Position numbers and translations under genes: made by a program
Source of the DNA: JAJZVS01 sp963708095
GTDB taxonomy: Bacteria > Pseudomonadota > Alphaproteobacteria > Acetobacterales > Acetobacteraceae
DNA length: 64,000 bases
Assembly: GCA_963708095.1 (NCBI GenBank)
Contig: OY970182.1
Location: 1,674,001-1,738,000 of the forward strand
Reading direction: 5' to 3'
Notes under the pieces: generated by a model
The model's database searches: none
The model's input: the letters and a program-made list of their open reading frames with translations, nothing else
What the model was told of the DNA's origin: nothing
Shown here: positions 42,451 through 50,781 of the stretch, piece after piece
Layout: every line of letters starts with the position of its first letter
How positions within the stretch are numbered: the first letter of the stretch is position 1

Positions 42451-43269
42451 ATGGGCACACGCATGATCGGCGCCTGGGTGATCGGCTCGGGCGGCGCCGT
42501 CTACGTCGCCTCGGGTCTTCTGGTCGGCCTGCTGGTGGGGCTGACCGGCGTGGGCGGCGGGTCGCTGATGACGCCATTACTGGTGCTGCTGTTCGGCGTG
42601 CATCCCGCAGCCGCGGTCGGCACCGACCTGTTGTATGCCGCCGCCAGCAAATCCGTCGGCACCGCAGTCCGCGGCATCGGGCACGCGATAGCCTGGCGGA
42701 TCACGGCGTGGCTCGCCCTGGGCAGCTTGCCGGCAGCGGCCGCCGCCCTGCTCGTGTTGTCGCGCTTCGACCTACGGGGTCCGGAGGTGGCGCAGGGCAT
42801 TTCGATTATGCTGGGTATCGCGTTGCTGATCAGTGCGACGTCGCTGATCCTGCGTCAGCGTATAGCGGCCATCGCGGCGACCTGGATGCCGGCCTCCCCG
42901 CGGGGCACGGCGCAGCTGACCGTGCTGACCGGTGCTGTGCTGGGGGTGTTGGTGTCGGTTTCTTCGGTGGGTGCAGGAGCGCTCGGCATGACCGTGTTGG
43001 TGGTGCTTTATCCGCGTGAGGCGCTCAACCGTCTGGTCGGGGCGGACATCGCGCATGCGGTGCCGCTGACGTTGCTGGCAGGCGTGGGACACTGGCTGCT
43101 CGGCGACGTCCGGTGGCATTTGTTCGCCTTGCTGCTTGCGGGCGCGGTGCCCGGCATCTGCATCGGCAGTCTGCTGGGCACCCGGGTGTCGGAGCGCGTT
43201 CTCCGCCCGCTGCTGGCAGGGGTGCTTGCGCTGGTCGGGGCGCGGCTGGTGCTGGGCGCGCTGGCGTGA
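42451..43269 (+). CDS. TSUP (TauE/SafE) family membrane permease
   Basis: The product is 272 residues with about eight hydrophobic spans. The first half has the family motif GLTGVGGGSLMTPLLVLLFG then HPAAAVGTDLLYAAASKSVG. The second half repeats it as VSVSSVGAGALGMTVLVVLY then LVGADIAHAVPLTLLAGVGH. TSUP proteins move sulfite, sulfonates or other small anions out or in. The ATG at 42451 is the ORF start; an internal ATG at 42463 is also possible. It is the first chromosomal gene past attR and has no operon partner. Confidence 0.87.
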   Translation: MGTRMIGAWVIGSGGAVYVASGLLVGLLVGLTGVGGGSLMTPLLVLLFGVHPAAAVGTDLLYAAASKSVGTAVRGIGHAIAWRITAWLALGSLPAAAAALLVLSRFDLRGPEVAQGISIMLGIALLISATSLILRQRIAAIAATWMPASPRGTAQLTVLTGAVLGVLVSVSSVGAGALGMTVLVVLYPREALNRLVGADIAHAVPLTLLAGVGHWLLGDVRWHLFALLLAGAVPGICIGSLLGTRVSERVLRPLLAGVLALVGARLVLGALA

Positions 43270-43572
43270 AGCGAGCAACGGTCGCGGGCCCATTGCATGG
43301 GATGAAAGCGCGCCAGAGAGTCGCCGATCAGGCGCCCCGCCTGGTGGTGTTCTCGGTCGCGTGGCGACCGAGAAAGCGGGCGCCCTCCAGCTCGTTGGCG
43401 CCGGGCTGGCGGGAGCCGTCGCCCGCCGCGATCCCTGCTCCGACTGTCTGTCACGCCCCTCGCAATCCGGTGATGCTCATGCTGCTGCCCGAGCGGGGCG
43501 ACATGCGCAAGGAGATCGTCGGAGACGCGCATGTTTTGGGCGCGCACGTGCCGGGAGCGGCTGGACACGTCC
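43270..43572. other. Intergenic region, no gene recognised
   Basis: About 300 bp between convergent genes. Frames are open but without family matches or ribosome sites. Confidence 0.4.
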
Positions 43573-44454
43573 TTAATCACCCAGGAAGGCTGCAACAGAC
43601 GTACTGACGAGCTCGGCCGACTCTTCGTAGAGGCCCAGCGACCCCGGCATCCACTGCACGCGAACATCGGGGCCGGGGACGATCGCTGCCATCTCGGCTT
43701 TCGACTTCGGCGGTGTTGACGTCCCGCATAGAACCAATGTCGGCGCCGGTGGGGGCGTCAGCAAAGCCTGAAGACTTTGCCGATCGGGGAGCGGATCGAG
43801 CGCGCCCGTCACGAAGGCGGCCGATGCAAAGCGCGCACCGGGCCGACAAGCGAAGCCGCGCTTCATCGCGACGAATTCCGCCGTGACCTGGGTGGCATCC
43901 GCATAAACATGGCGTCGATACATCATGCGGATGACCCGAGGATGGGTGTTCAGACGGTAGAGCGCCTCGCCGACGACAGGTGCTCCGACCAGAGCACGCA
44001 CCAGCCCGTACGCGCGCGGGTGCGGCCCCATGGCGGTCGGCAGCGGACCCCGCCAGGTCGGCGCCGGCAGCACCACATGCTTCCAGAGACCCGGGCGCTC
44101 GTGGCCAAGCGCCAGCGCGTAGCTACTGGCGTGCCCGGCCGCGATGACCGCGCCACCGGCTGGCATCGTTGCGGCCACGAAATCGGCCAGGAAGCGACGA
44201 TAGAGTGCCGGGCCATAGTCAAGTCGGCCACGGGTCGACGACCCGAAGCCGGGCCAGTCCAAAACTGTGCACGCCAGCCCGGACGCTGCCAGTCGTGACG
44301 CGAGCGGGCGCATCTCCTCGCGACTCGAGACCGTGCTGAAGGCCGGTAGCAGGAGGACCGGCATGCCCGAACCCAGCACCTCGTACACCGCCTCGACCAG
44401 CCGATCTCGCCAGGTCCAGGAGAAGCGCTGCACAGATCGGACCGTCAAATGCAC
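43573..44454 (-). CDS. Alpha/beta hydrolase linked to zur
   Basis: The product is about 293 residues. Visible hydrolase parts are VLLLPAFSTVSSREEMRPLA near the start, VLDWPGFGSSTRG, and the elbow-like VIAAGHASSYALALGHERPG, in which GHASSYA stands where GxSxG is usual (His-Ala-Ser). Late segments FVTGALDPLPDRQ and TLVLCGTSTPPKSK hold the acid region. No ATG fits; a GTG at 44454 overlaps the zur gene by 10 nt, which implies coupling. Its substrate is unknown; the setting suggests expression with the zinc-limitation response. The nonstandard elbow leaves some doubt about catalysis. Confidence 0.65.
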   Translation of the reverse strand: MHLTVRSVQRFSWTWRDRLVEAVYEVLGSGMPVLLLPAFSTVSSREEMRPLASRLAASGLACTVLDWPGFGSSTRGRLDYGPALYRRFLADFVAATMPAGGAVIAAGHASSYALALGHERPGLWKHVVLPAPTWRGPLPTAMGPHPRAYGLVRALVGAPVVGEALYRLNTHPRVIRMMYRRHVYADATQVTAEFVAMKRGFACRPGARFASAAFVTGALDPLPDRQSLQALLTPPPAPTLVLCGTSTPPKSKAEMAAIVPGPDVRVQWMPGSLGLYEESAELVSTSVAAFLGD

Positions 44455-44921
44455 GGGGCCGCGGAGCCCGCACTCCCGGTCGTGCAGGTTGGGCAGATGC
44501 CCGTCAGTTCGACGGTTCGCTGATCGAGCGCGAAGCCTAAGCGTTGTCCAAGATTCTCGGTCGCCGTCGCAACCCAGCTGTCCTCCGCCTCGACCACCGT
44601 GCCGCACCGACGACAGATGAGGAATTGCACGGCATGGGGGTGGTCCGGGTGCTCGCAGGCAATGAACGACCGCGTCGTCTCCAAACGGTGGACGAGGCCA
44701 TGCTCCACGAGGAAGTCGAGGCATCGATACACGCTGGCGGGGGTGACGGACACTTCCGTCGGCCGAAGCATGTCAAGCAATTCATAAGCCGGCAGCGGTC
44801 GTCTGACGGAAAGCAGCTTGCTCAGCACCGCCCGGCGCTGGCGCGTCATCCGGCCACCGCGCCCTCGGCAGATCGTCTCCAGCTCGTCGAGCAGGCGGGT
44901 GTTGTCCGGCGCGGTCGTCAT
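44445..44921 (-). CDS. zur: Zinc uptake regulator, Fur family
   Basis: The product is 158 residues. It has the Fur-type winged helix RGGRMTRQRRAVLSKLLSVR and VSVTPASVYRCLDFLVEHGL. Then come the metal region HPDHPHAVQFLICRRCG, with a structural CxxC, and a second CPTC near the C-terminus, the Zur pattern. It would repress zinc uptake and zinc-sparing genes when zinc is replete. GGGAGG precedes the ATG at 44921. The CobW-family gene lies 49 bp upstream on the same strand, a classical Zur neighbour. Confidence 0.85.
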   Translation of the reverse strand: MTTAPDNTRLLDELETICRGRGGRMTRQRRAVLSKLLSVRRPLPAYELLDMLRPTEVSVTPASVYRCLDFLVEHGLVHRLETTRSFIACEHPDHPHAVQFLICRRCGTVVEAEDSWVATATENLGQRLGFALDQRTVELTGICPTCTTGSAGSAAPCI

Positions 44922-44970
44922 GGCGACCTCCCGTGACAGGAGGGCGCGCTCGAAAGCCCGACCAGCCCCC

Positions 44971-45957
44971 TCAACATACTGCGCAGGCCTCAAAGCCGTA
45001 ACGCAGCCCCGAGCTGTCGAGGTCTCGGCCGATGAAGACGATCCGACTCTGCCGCGCATCGCCAGACTTCCAGGGGCCGATATAGTCGCCATCGGCTATC
45101 ATGTGCACGGCCTGGAAGGCGAACCGCCGATCGTCGCCCTGAAAATGCAGGATGCCCTTGGTGCGCAGAAGAGCTTGTCCCTTCTCCGTCAGCACTGTGC
45201 CAATCCATGCGTTGAAGCGTTGCATGTCAAGCGGAGCGTCCGAGGTCAGGCTGACCGAGGTTACGGCATCGTCGTGCACGTGATCGTCTTCGCCGAACAG
45301 GAAATCCGGCTCCATCTCCAGGATGCGATTGAGGTCGAAGGAGCCGCGATCCAGCACTTCGGCAAGCGGCACATTGGCTCTCTCGGCCCGTAGCACGCGG
45401 GCGGAGCGGTTGATCGAGCGGATGCGGGCCTCGACACCCTCCAGCTCCTCCGGCGTCACCAAGTCGGTCTTGTTCAGCACGATCACGTCGGCAAACGCGA
45501 CCTGCTCCTCGGCCTCGTGGCTGTCCGACAGCCGTGCGAGCAGGTGCTTGGCGTCCACCACGGTTACGATTGCATCCAGCCGCGAACGGGTCTTGACCTG
45601 GTCATCAACGAAGAAGGTCTGTGCGACCGGAGACGGGTCGGCGAGGCCGGTTGTCTCGATGATGATGCCATCGAGCACACCCTTGCGCTTCACGAGCTGC
45701 CCGATAATGCGGATGAGGTCACCGCGAACAGTGCAGCAAATGCAGCCGTTATTCATCTCGAACACTTCCTCGTCAGCATCGACGACAAGGTCGTTGTCCA
45801 CGCCAAGCTCCCCGAATTCATTGATTATCACCGCATATTTCTTGCCATGGTTCTCGGAGAGGATGCGGTTCAGAAGCGTGGTCTTGCCGGCACCGAGATA
45901 GCCGGTCAGGACCGTCACGGGGATCTGCGAGGGCTCGGATGGGGTGGTCAGCGGCAT
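44971..45957 (-). CDS. CobW/COG0523-family GTPase (zinc metallochaperone-type)
   Basis: The product is 328 residues. Walker A is TGYLGAGKTTLLN near residues 18-30. The metal motif MNNGCICCTVRGDL contains the CxCC site near residue 71, ETTGLADPSPVA is the G3 region, and VLNKTDLV is the G4 motif. The C-terminal CobW domain has GILHFQGDDRRFAFQAVH. Family members use GTP to deliver metal, mostly zinc, to client enzymes. The adjacent zur makes a zinc role likely. The last residues, FEACAVC, add another Cys pair. The ATG at 45957 is the family start; upstream is a TTATATCA/TGATATAA element. Confidence 0.9.
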   Translation of the reverse strand: MPLTTPSEPSQIPVTVLTGYLGAGKTTLLNRILSENHGKKYAVIINEFGELGVDNDLVVDADEEVFEMNNGCICCTVRGDLIRIIGQLVKRKGVLDGIIIETTGLADPSPVAQTFFVDDQVKTRSRLDAIVTVVDAKHLLARLSDSHEAEEQVAFADVIVLNKTDLVTPEELEGVEARIRSINRSARVLRAERANVPLAEVLDRGSFDLNRILEMEPDFLFGEDDHVHDDAVTSVSLTSDAPLDMQRFNAWIGTVLTEKGQALLRTKGILHFQGDDRRFAFQAVHMIADGDYIGPWKSGDARQSRIVFIGRDLDSSGLRYGFEACAVC

Positions 45958-46409
45958 AGCAGGCCTCCAGAGGGGGACGCGTCCGGGTCAGCACGCATTG
46001 ACACATTATATCAAGTCTGGCGGGCCCGGCGAGTCCCAAGAATGGGATGATATAACATACAGGTCCTGCCGCGCAAGCGATGGCAAGAACCTCGTTGCCA
46101 GCCTCCGCCGGATCACGACGGCGCCATATTGGCAGGTGGAGCGCATCCACAGCGGCGCTTCTTCGGGCTCTCGATCACGAGCACGCCGGCGGCCGGACCC
46201 GCACGGTCGGCGCCCGGCCCCCGCAGGCAGGTGTTGCGTTCCTCGGCGGTCAAGTATGACCGGGCCATCCCGGCCGGCGGAGGAGACCGTCCGGATCCCG
46301 GGTCCAGGGCCGGCGGGCGCGGATCGGTTCAGTTCCGGCAGCGGGCCTGGGTCCTGTCTCTCCACCGACCTGATCGAGTTGCCGGAATTGCAGGAAGGCA
46401 TATGGGGTC
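45958..46409. other. Divergent intergenic region of the CobW-family and LysR genes
   Basis: About 450 bp. It contains the AT-rich inverted sites noted at 46006-46055; beyond these no conserved gene is seen. The promoters of both divergent units should lie here. Confidence 0.4.
46006..46055. promoter_or_regulatory. Possible Zur-type operator: inverted TTATATCA / TGATATAA
   Basis: TTATATCA at 46006-46013 and TGATATAA at 46048-46055 are inverted copies 34 bp apart and 50-100 bp upstream of the CobW-family gene. Each sits in an AT-rich island within GC-rich DNA. Alphaproteobacterial Zur boxes are AT-rich palindromes of the TGTTATA..TATAACA kind (family knowledge), so the match is partial. Confidence 0.4.
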
Positions 46410-47345
46410 ATGACGCTGAAGCAGATCGAGCTCCTCAGGGAGATCGTCAGGCAATCGATGAACATATCCGCGGCGGCACTCGCTCTCGGCACGTCCCAAC
46501 CCGGGGTCAGCCGACAGATCCAGGATCTCGAGCGCGAATTGGGCACGCCGCTTCTGGTCCGCAAACGGAACCGTATCGTGGCCCTGACCGAGGCCGGCCG
46601 CATGGTTCTGACGGCTGCCGAACGCCTGTTGGGAGAGGTGGAAAACATCCGGCTGATCGGCGCGGAGGTACGGCGTACCGGAGGGCGGCTCGTCGTCGCC
46701 ACCACCCATCTCCACGCCCGCTATACCCTGCTCGGCCCTTTCCAGCGGCTGCGCACCATGCACTCGGAAGTCGAGCTGCTGTTGCTCCAGTCGGTAGCGG
46801 ACGACATCGACAAGCTGGTCGCGGCCGGGGATGCCGATATCGGCGTGGGAACCGGTGAGAACGGCGATATCGCCGCGCAATCCCCCCGCATAGCCAGGCT
46901 CGCCGGCGAGGTGCTTCGCCGGTCCGCCATCATTCCCATCGGCCATCCGCTGGCACGCCGTCCCCGGCTGTCGCTGGAGGAACTTGGCTCCTATCCCCTG
47001 GTCGGGTACGGCGCCTGCTCGCCGACGGGCCTGCACATCGGCCGCGCGTTCGCAGCCCTGGGGATCACGCCCAATTACATCGTGCGGGCCAGTGATTCGG
47101 ACGTCATCAAGGCGTATGTCGCTCAGGGCATCGGCGTGGGGATCGTGCCGACTGCGTGCATAACGCAATCCAGGCCGCCGAATCTGGTCGTGGCGGACGT
47201 CACCGCCCTGCTGCCCGAGGCGCGGACGGTCATTACCATGCGGCGGGACATGTATCTCCGCCGGCATGTGGTCGATTTCGTCCGCATGATCGCACCGGCC
47301 TGGACGCGCTCGGCCATCCAGCGGGCCCAGGAAGAAGGCGTGTAG
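46410..47345 (+). CDS. LysR-type regulator, CysB/Cbl-like
   Basis: The product is 311 residues. The N-terminal helix-turn-helix is ISAAALALGTSQPGVSRQIQ, then DLERELGTPLLVRKRNRIVA. The effector domain has VVATTHLHARYTLLGPFQRL, an early segment typical of CysB-type proteins (family: TTHTQARY), and GDADIGVGTG. CysB-type regulators sense O-acetylserine or adenylylsulfate-type signals and control sulfur and sulfonate use. It reads toward the TauD-type gene 119 bp away and probably controls it. Confidence 0.85.
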   Translation: MTLKQIELLREIVRQSMNISAAALALGTSQPGVSRQIQDLERELGTPLLVRKRNRIVALTEAGRMVLTAAERLLGEVENIRLIGAEVRRTGGRLVVATTHLHARYTLLGPFQRLRTMHSEVELLLLQSVADDIDKLVAAGDADIGVGTGENGDIAAQSPRIARLAGEVLRRSAIIPIGHPLARRPRLSLEELGSYPLVGYGACSPTGLHIGRAFAALGITPNYIVRASDSDVIKAYVAQGIGVGIVPTACITQSRPPNLVVADVTALLPEARTVITMRRDMYLRRHVVDFVRMIAPAWTRSAIQRAQEEGV

Positions 47346-47464
47346 CGATTCGAGTATGCTCCTTCGTTATGGAGCCATCAGACATTGGTCTTTGACCGCA
47401 TGTCGAACCTGGGGCTATGCGGAGGACCGGACGGTTCGTGTACGAGCTTCAGGGGAGAACGTGA

Positions 47465-48307
47465 ATGGAAGCCATCCAGATCAATCCGTTTCCTGTCATC
47501 GGCGCCGAGATACGCGGGGTGAGCCTGGCCGGGCCGGTGAACCCGGAGACACACGCGCTCCTCAATCAGGCGTTCACCGATCACGCCGTCCTTGCCTTCA
47601 GGGATCAGTCTCTGAACGCACCCCAGATGCTGGAGGCGATGAAGATTTTCGGCGAGGTGTTTCCGCAACACAACCCTCGCTTCTCCGTGCCGGACTGCCC
47701 GATGGTGCATTACATTTCGAATCAGGATACGCTCGAGAATGGCAAGCGCTATATCCCGGGCGAAGGCTACCACACCGACCATTCCAATGATCCGTCGCCG
47801 CCGAAGGCGACCGTGCTGAGCGCGGTAAAATTGCCGAGCAAAGGCGGCGATACGCAGTTCGTGAATATGTATCGTGCCTATGATGACCTTCCCCAGGATT
47901 TGAAGCAGCGCCTTGAAGGGCGGCGAGCCATCCATGTCTATCAAAGCAGCCATAGCGAGCGGAGACTCCCGCAACTCAGCAACGAACGGCGCGCGGTGGT
48001 TCCCAATGCCGTCTTGCAGCCGCTTGTCGTGACGCATCCCGAAAGTGGCCGGCGCGCACTCTATATCAACCCGATCCGCATCGAAGGCATCCTCGGCATG
48101 GACGATCGGGAGGCGTTGCCCTTGCTCGACGAGCTTCTGGAGCACGCGACTCAGGATCGTTACCAGTACCGCCACGCATGGTTGCCGGGCGATCTGGTGA
48201 TGTGGGACAATCGGTGCCTCATGCATAAGGCGAACGCCGATTATGACATGAGCGAGCCACGGTATCTCTACCGTCTCATGCTCAAGGGCGTTCCCCTCTC
48301 CCATTAG
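47465..48307 (+). CDS. TauD/TfdA-family Fe(II)/2-oxoglutarate dioxygenase
   Basis: The product is 280 residues. The iron facial triad is in YHTDHSNDP (HxD near residue 101) and the distal His in HAWLPGDLVMWDNRCLMHKA near residue 257. A final Arg in RYLYRLMLKG near residue 271 would hold 2-oxoglutarate. The start MEAIQINPFPVIGAEIRGVS is family-typical. Such enzymes release sulfite from taurine or alkyl sulfates, or hydroxylate phenoxy acids. The CysB-like regulator favours a sulfur substrate, an inference. The gene downstream is 6 bp away and likely co-transcribed. Confidence 0.87.
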   Translation: MEAIQINPFPVIGAEIRGVSLAGPVNPETHALLNQAFTDHAVLAFRDQSLNAPQMLEAMKIFGEVFPQHNPRFSVPDCPMVHYISNQDTLENGKRYIPGEGYHTDHSNDPSPPKATVLSAVKLPSKGGDTQFVNMYRAYDDLPQDLKQRLEGRRAIHVYQSSHSERRLPQLSNERRAVVPNAVLQPLVVTHPESGRRALYINPIRIEGILGMDDREALPLLDELLEHATQDRYQYRHAWLPGDLVMWDNRCLMHKANADYDMSEPRYLYRLMLKGVPLSH

Positions 48308-48313
48308 GTACAT

Positions 48314-48916
48314 GTGATCGGAATGTCTTCGCCAATGATGGACGCAGGGCTCGTCATACATCGCTTCAGCACGGCCGATAACGCGACGCCGATGATCCGC
48401 CGGTTGGCGGGGCAAATCTCCGAGGCAAGGCTTTATATGCTGGAGGATGCGTTGCCGTACTGGCTTGCGTGGTATGAGACGATGGTGCCCGTTCCCGAAA
48501 CGGGAACGGAGGAATGGACGCCGGACGCGGATGACCTTGAAGCGATGTCGTTCAACCTGCGGCGGGATCTCTCCAATCCTGACGACGTGTCTTCCGAAAT
48601 ACAATGGCTCTACGTCGTCCATACCGACGTGCCTGACAGTGTCGCGGTGGAATACAACGCCTGGTATGATGAGGAACACCTGCCCCGGCTCGTTCGCGTG
48701 CCCGGCATTGTCCGTGCCCGGCGTTACGAGTCCGCTCAGGCTCATCCGCGCTATTTGACTGCCTACGACCTCTCGGACCGCAATGCCTTTACAAGCCCTG
48801 AGGGCCTTAAAGCGCGCAAGACTCAATGGACGGAACGCATGCGGGGGTTATTCAGCAATACAAGGCGATTCACCGGCCGGCTCCGCTCTCCTGCTGGCGG
48901 TGCTGAGGGTCCATAG
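48314..48916 (+). CDS. EthD/DUF4286-like dimeric-barrel protein
   Basis: The product is about 200 residues. The second half contains VHTDVPDSVAVEYNAWYDEE then HLPRLVRVPGIVRARRYESA, the YNxWYxxEHLPxLxxVPG signature of EthD-type and DUF4286 ferredoxin-like barrels. The first half has a related, weaker beta-alpha-beta order, so the protein may be a two-repeat barrel. The GTG at 48314 and an ATG at 48323 are both possible starts. Its operon with the dioxygenase suggests an accessory or downstream step; the reaction is unknown. Confidence 0.7.
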   Translation: MIGMSSPMMDAGLVIHRFSTADNATPMIRRLAGQISEARLYMLEDALPYWLAWYETMVPVPETGTEEWTPDADDLEAMSFNLRRDLSNPDDVSSEIQWLYVVHTDVPDSVAVEYNAWYDEEHLPRLVRVPGIVRARRYESAQAHPRYLTAYDLSDRNAFTSPEGLKARKTQWTERMRGLFSNTRRFTGRLRSPAGGAEGP

Positions 48917-48941
48917 GGAATTATCTTTAGGCGAACATGTT

Positions 48942-50705
48942 CTAGTAGCCGATGGCCGCACCCCCGGGGCGGCGGTCGTCGTTCGCCCCATAGAGGATGC
49001 CCGGTCGCAGCGCGCCCCCGCGCATCGAATCATTGCCAGATGAGGCGATATTTGCGCCCTCGCGTGACGGCCCGACCTCTATCAGTTCGGCCGCGCCCCA
49101 AGGCGTCTGCCGCTTCAGGGTGTAGCCCATTTTCCGCAGCAGCCTGACCGTGTCGGGCGAAAATGCGTAGGGCTCGGCATACACTATGTCGGGCTGCCCC
49201 TGATGATGGAACCGCGGTGCATCCACCGCCGCCTGCGGACCCATGCCATTATCGATCACGTTCATCAGGGTCTCCAGCGTGATCGTGATGATCCGCGAAC
49301 CGCCAGGTGAACCCAGGATCATGAATACGTGGCCGTTCTTCGTCACCAAGGTGGGCGCCATCGAGGATAGCGGCCGCTTACCCGGCGCGATCGCGTTCGC
49401 AGTACCCTGGACGAGCCCGAACATGTTCGGCACCCCGGGCTTGGAGGTGAAATCGTCCATCTCGTCATTCAGCAGCACACCCGTGTTGCCGGCCATCTCG
49501 ATCGCGCCGAAATAGCCGTTCAGCGTGTAGGTCATCGACACCGCGTTGCCTGCTCCGTCCATGACGGAAATCTGCGTGGTCTGCGGCCGTTCGTGTGGCG
49601 CCGTGCCCGGGGAGAGGTCTTGCGACGGCGTTGCCCGGTCCGGCGGGATCGCCGCGCGGATGGCGGCGGCATGGCTTGCCGAGAGCAGCCAGCCGAGCGG
49701 GTTCTTCACGAACGCCGGATCCCCGAGATAGGTGTTGCGGTCGAGATAGGCGTGCCGCATCGCTTCGACCATCAGATGCACCGCGGCGGCCGCGTGGAAG
49801 CCCAACGCCTTCATATCGTAACCGCCGAGGATAGTCAGGATTTCGCACATCGTCGCTCCACCCGAGGAAGGTGGCGGGGCTGACACCACGGTGTAGCCGC
49901 GATAGGTGCAGGAGAGAGGGCTGCCTTCGGTGATGCGGTAGTGCGCGAAATCCGCCGCGGTCAGAATCCCGCCTCCGGCCACCGAGGCGGCGGCGATCTG
50001 CCGCGAGATGCTGCCGGCATAGAAGGCCTTGGCTCCGTCGCGCGCGATGGCCTGCAAGGTGTTCGCGAGGTCGGCCTGCACCAGCCGATCTCCTGCGCGC
50101 AGCCCCGTTCCGTCGGGGCGGAGAAAGATCTTCGCGATGGCTGGCTGGCGGCGGAACCTCGTGACGGCGGAATCCAGGATGTCGGCATCGGCCTGCGTCA
50201 GCACGAACCCCTCGCGCGCGAGCCGGATGGCGGGTGCCATCACCTGTCCGCGTGTCAATCGGCCGTATTCCCGCAGGGCGGTATCGAGCCCCATCACCGT
50301 GCCGGGTATGCCCACGGCCTTGTAGCCGCGCAGGCTTTCGCCCGGCACCACGTTGCCATGCGTGTCCAGATACATCGTAGGCGTCGCGGCAGCCGGAGCG
50401 GTCTCGCGGAAATTGATGAAGCGCTCGCGCCCGTTCGCCAAATGGATCACCATGAAGCCGCCGCCGCCGATATTGCCGCAGCAGGGATCGACCACCGCCT
50501 CCGCGTAGCCCACGGCCACGGCAGCATCGACGGCATTGCCGCCCTCCTTCAGAATCCGCACGCCCACTTCGGAGGCAAGGCGCTGAGCGCTGACCACCAT
50601 GCCGTGCACGCCGGCTGCTGGCTGCGGCGATGCCGCAACCGCTGGGAGATTGCCGAGGCAGGCCAGACCCGTCGCGAAGACCATCGCGACGATGCTGCGT
50701 TCCAT
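48942..50705 (-). CDS. ggt: Gamma-glutamyltransferase (periplasmic)
   Basis: The product is 587 residues made as a proenzyme. A signal peptide is present (MERSIVAMVFATGLACLGNL then PAVAAS). The large-subunit blocks are GGNAVDAAVAVGYAEAVVDP and GNIGGGGFMVIH with FINFRETAPA. The autocleavage site is PQTTQISVMDGAGNAVSMTY, with the nucleophilic Thr near residue 376; most relatives have TTH where this has TTQ. The small-subunit pocket has GSPGGSRI and FGAIEMAG. It cleaves or transfers gamma-glutamyl groups of glutathione in the periplasm. A GGAGGGAG site precedes the ATG at 50705; the longer ORF is not family sequence. Confidence 0.88.
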   Translation of the reverse strand: MERSIVAMVFATGLACLGNLPAVAASPQPAAGVHGMVVSAQRLASEVGVRILKEGGNAVDAAVAVGYAEAVVDPCCGNIGGGGFMVIHLANGRERFINFRETAPAAATPTMYLDTHGNVVPGESLRGYKAVGIPGTVMGLDTALREYGRLTRGQVMAPAIRLAREGFVLTQADADILDSAVTRFRRQPAIAKIFLRPDGTGLRAGDRLVQADLANTLQAIARDGAKAFYAGSISRQIAAASVAGGGILTAADFAHYRITEGSPLSCTYRGYTVVSAPPPSSGGATMCEILTILGGYDMKALGFHAAAAVHLMVEAMRHAYLDRNTYLGDPAFVKNPLGWLLSASHAAAIRAAIPPDRATPSQDLSPGTAPHERPQTTQISVMDGAGNAVSMTYTLNGYFGAIEMAGNTGVLLNDEMDDFTSKPGVPNMFGLVQGTANAIAPGKRPLSSMAPTLVTKNGHVFMILGSPGGSRIITITLETLMNVIDNGMGPQAAVDAPRFHHQGQPDIVYAEPYAFSPDTVRLLRKMGYTLKRQTPWGAAELIEVGPSREGANIASSGNDSMRGGALRPGILYGANDDRRPGGAAIGY

Positions 50706-50781
50706 TCGCTCCCTCCATTCATGCATGCCGGCCCGGCCGATCGACGGTGCAGACCCTCCATGCCTGGCAGCTTCGCGCCCC

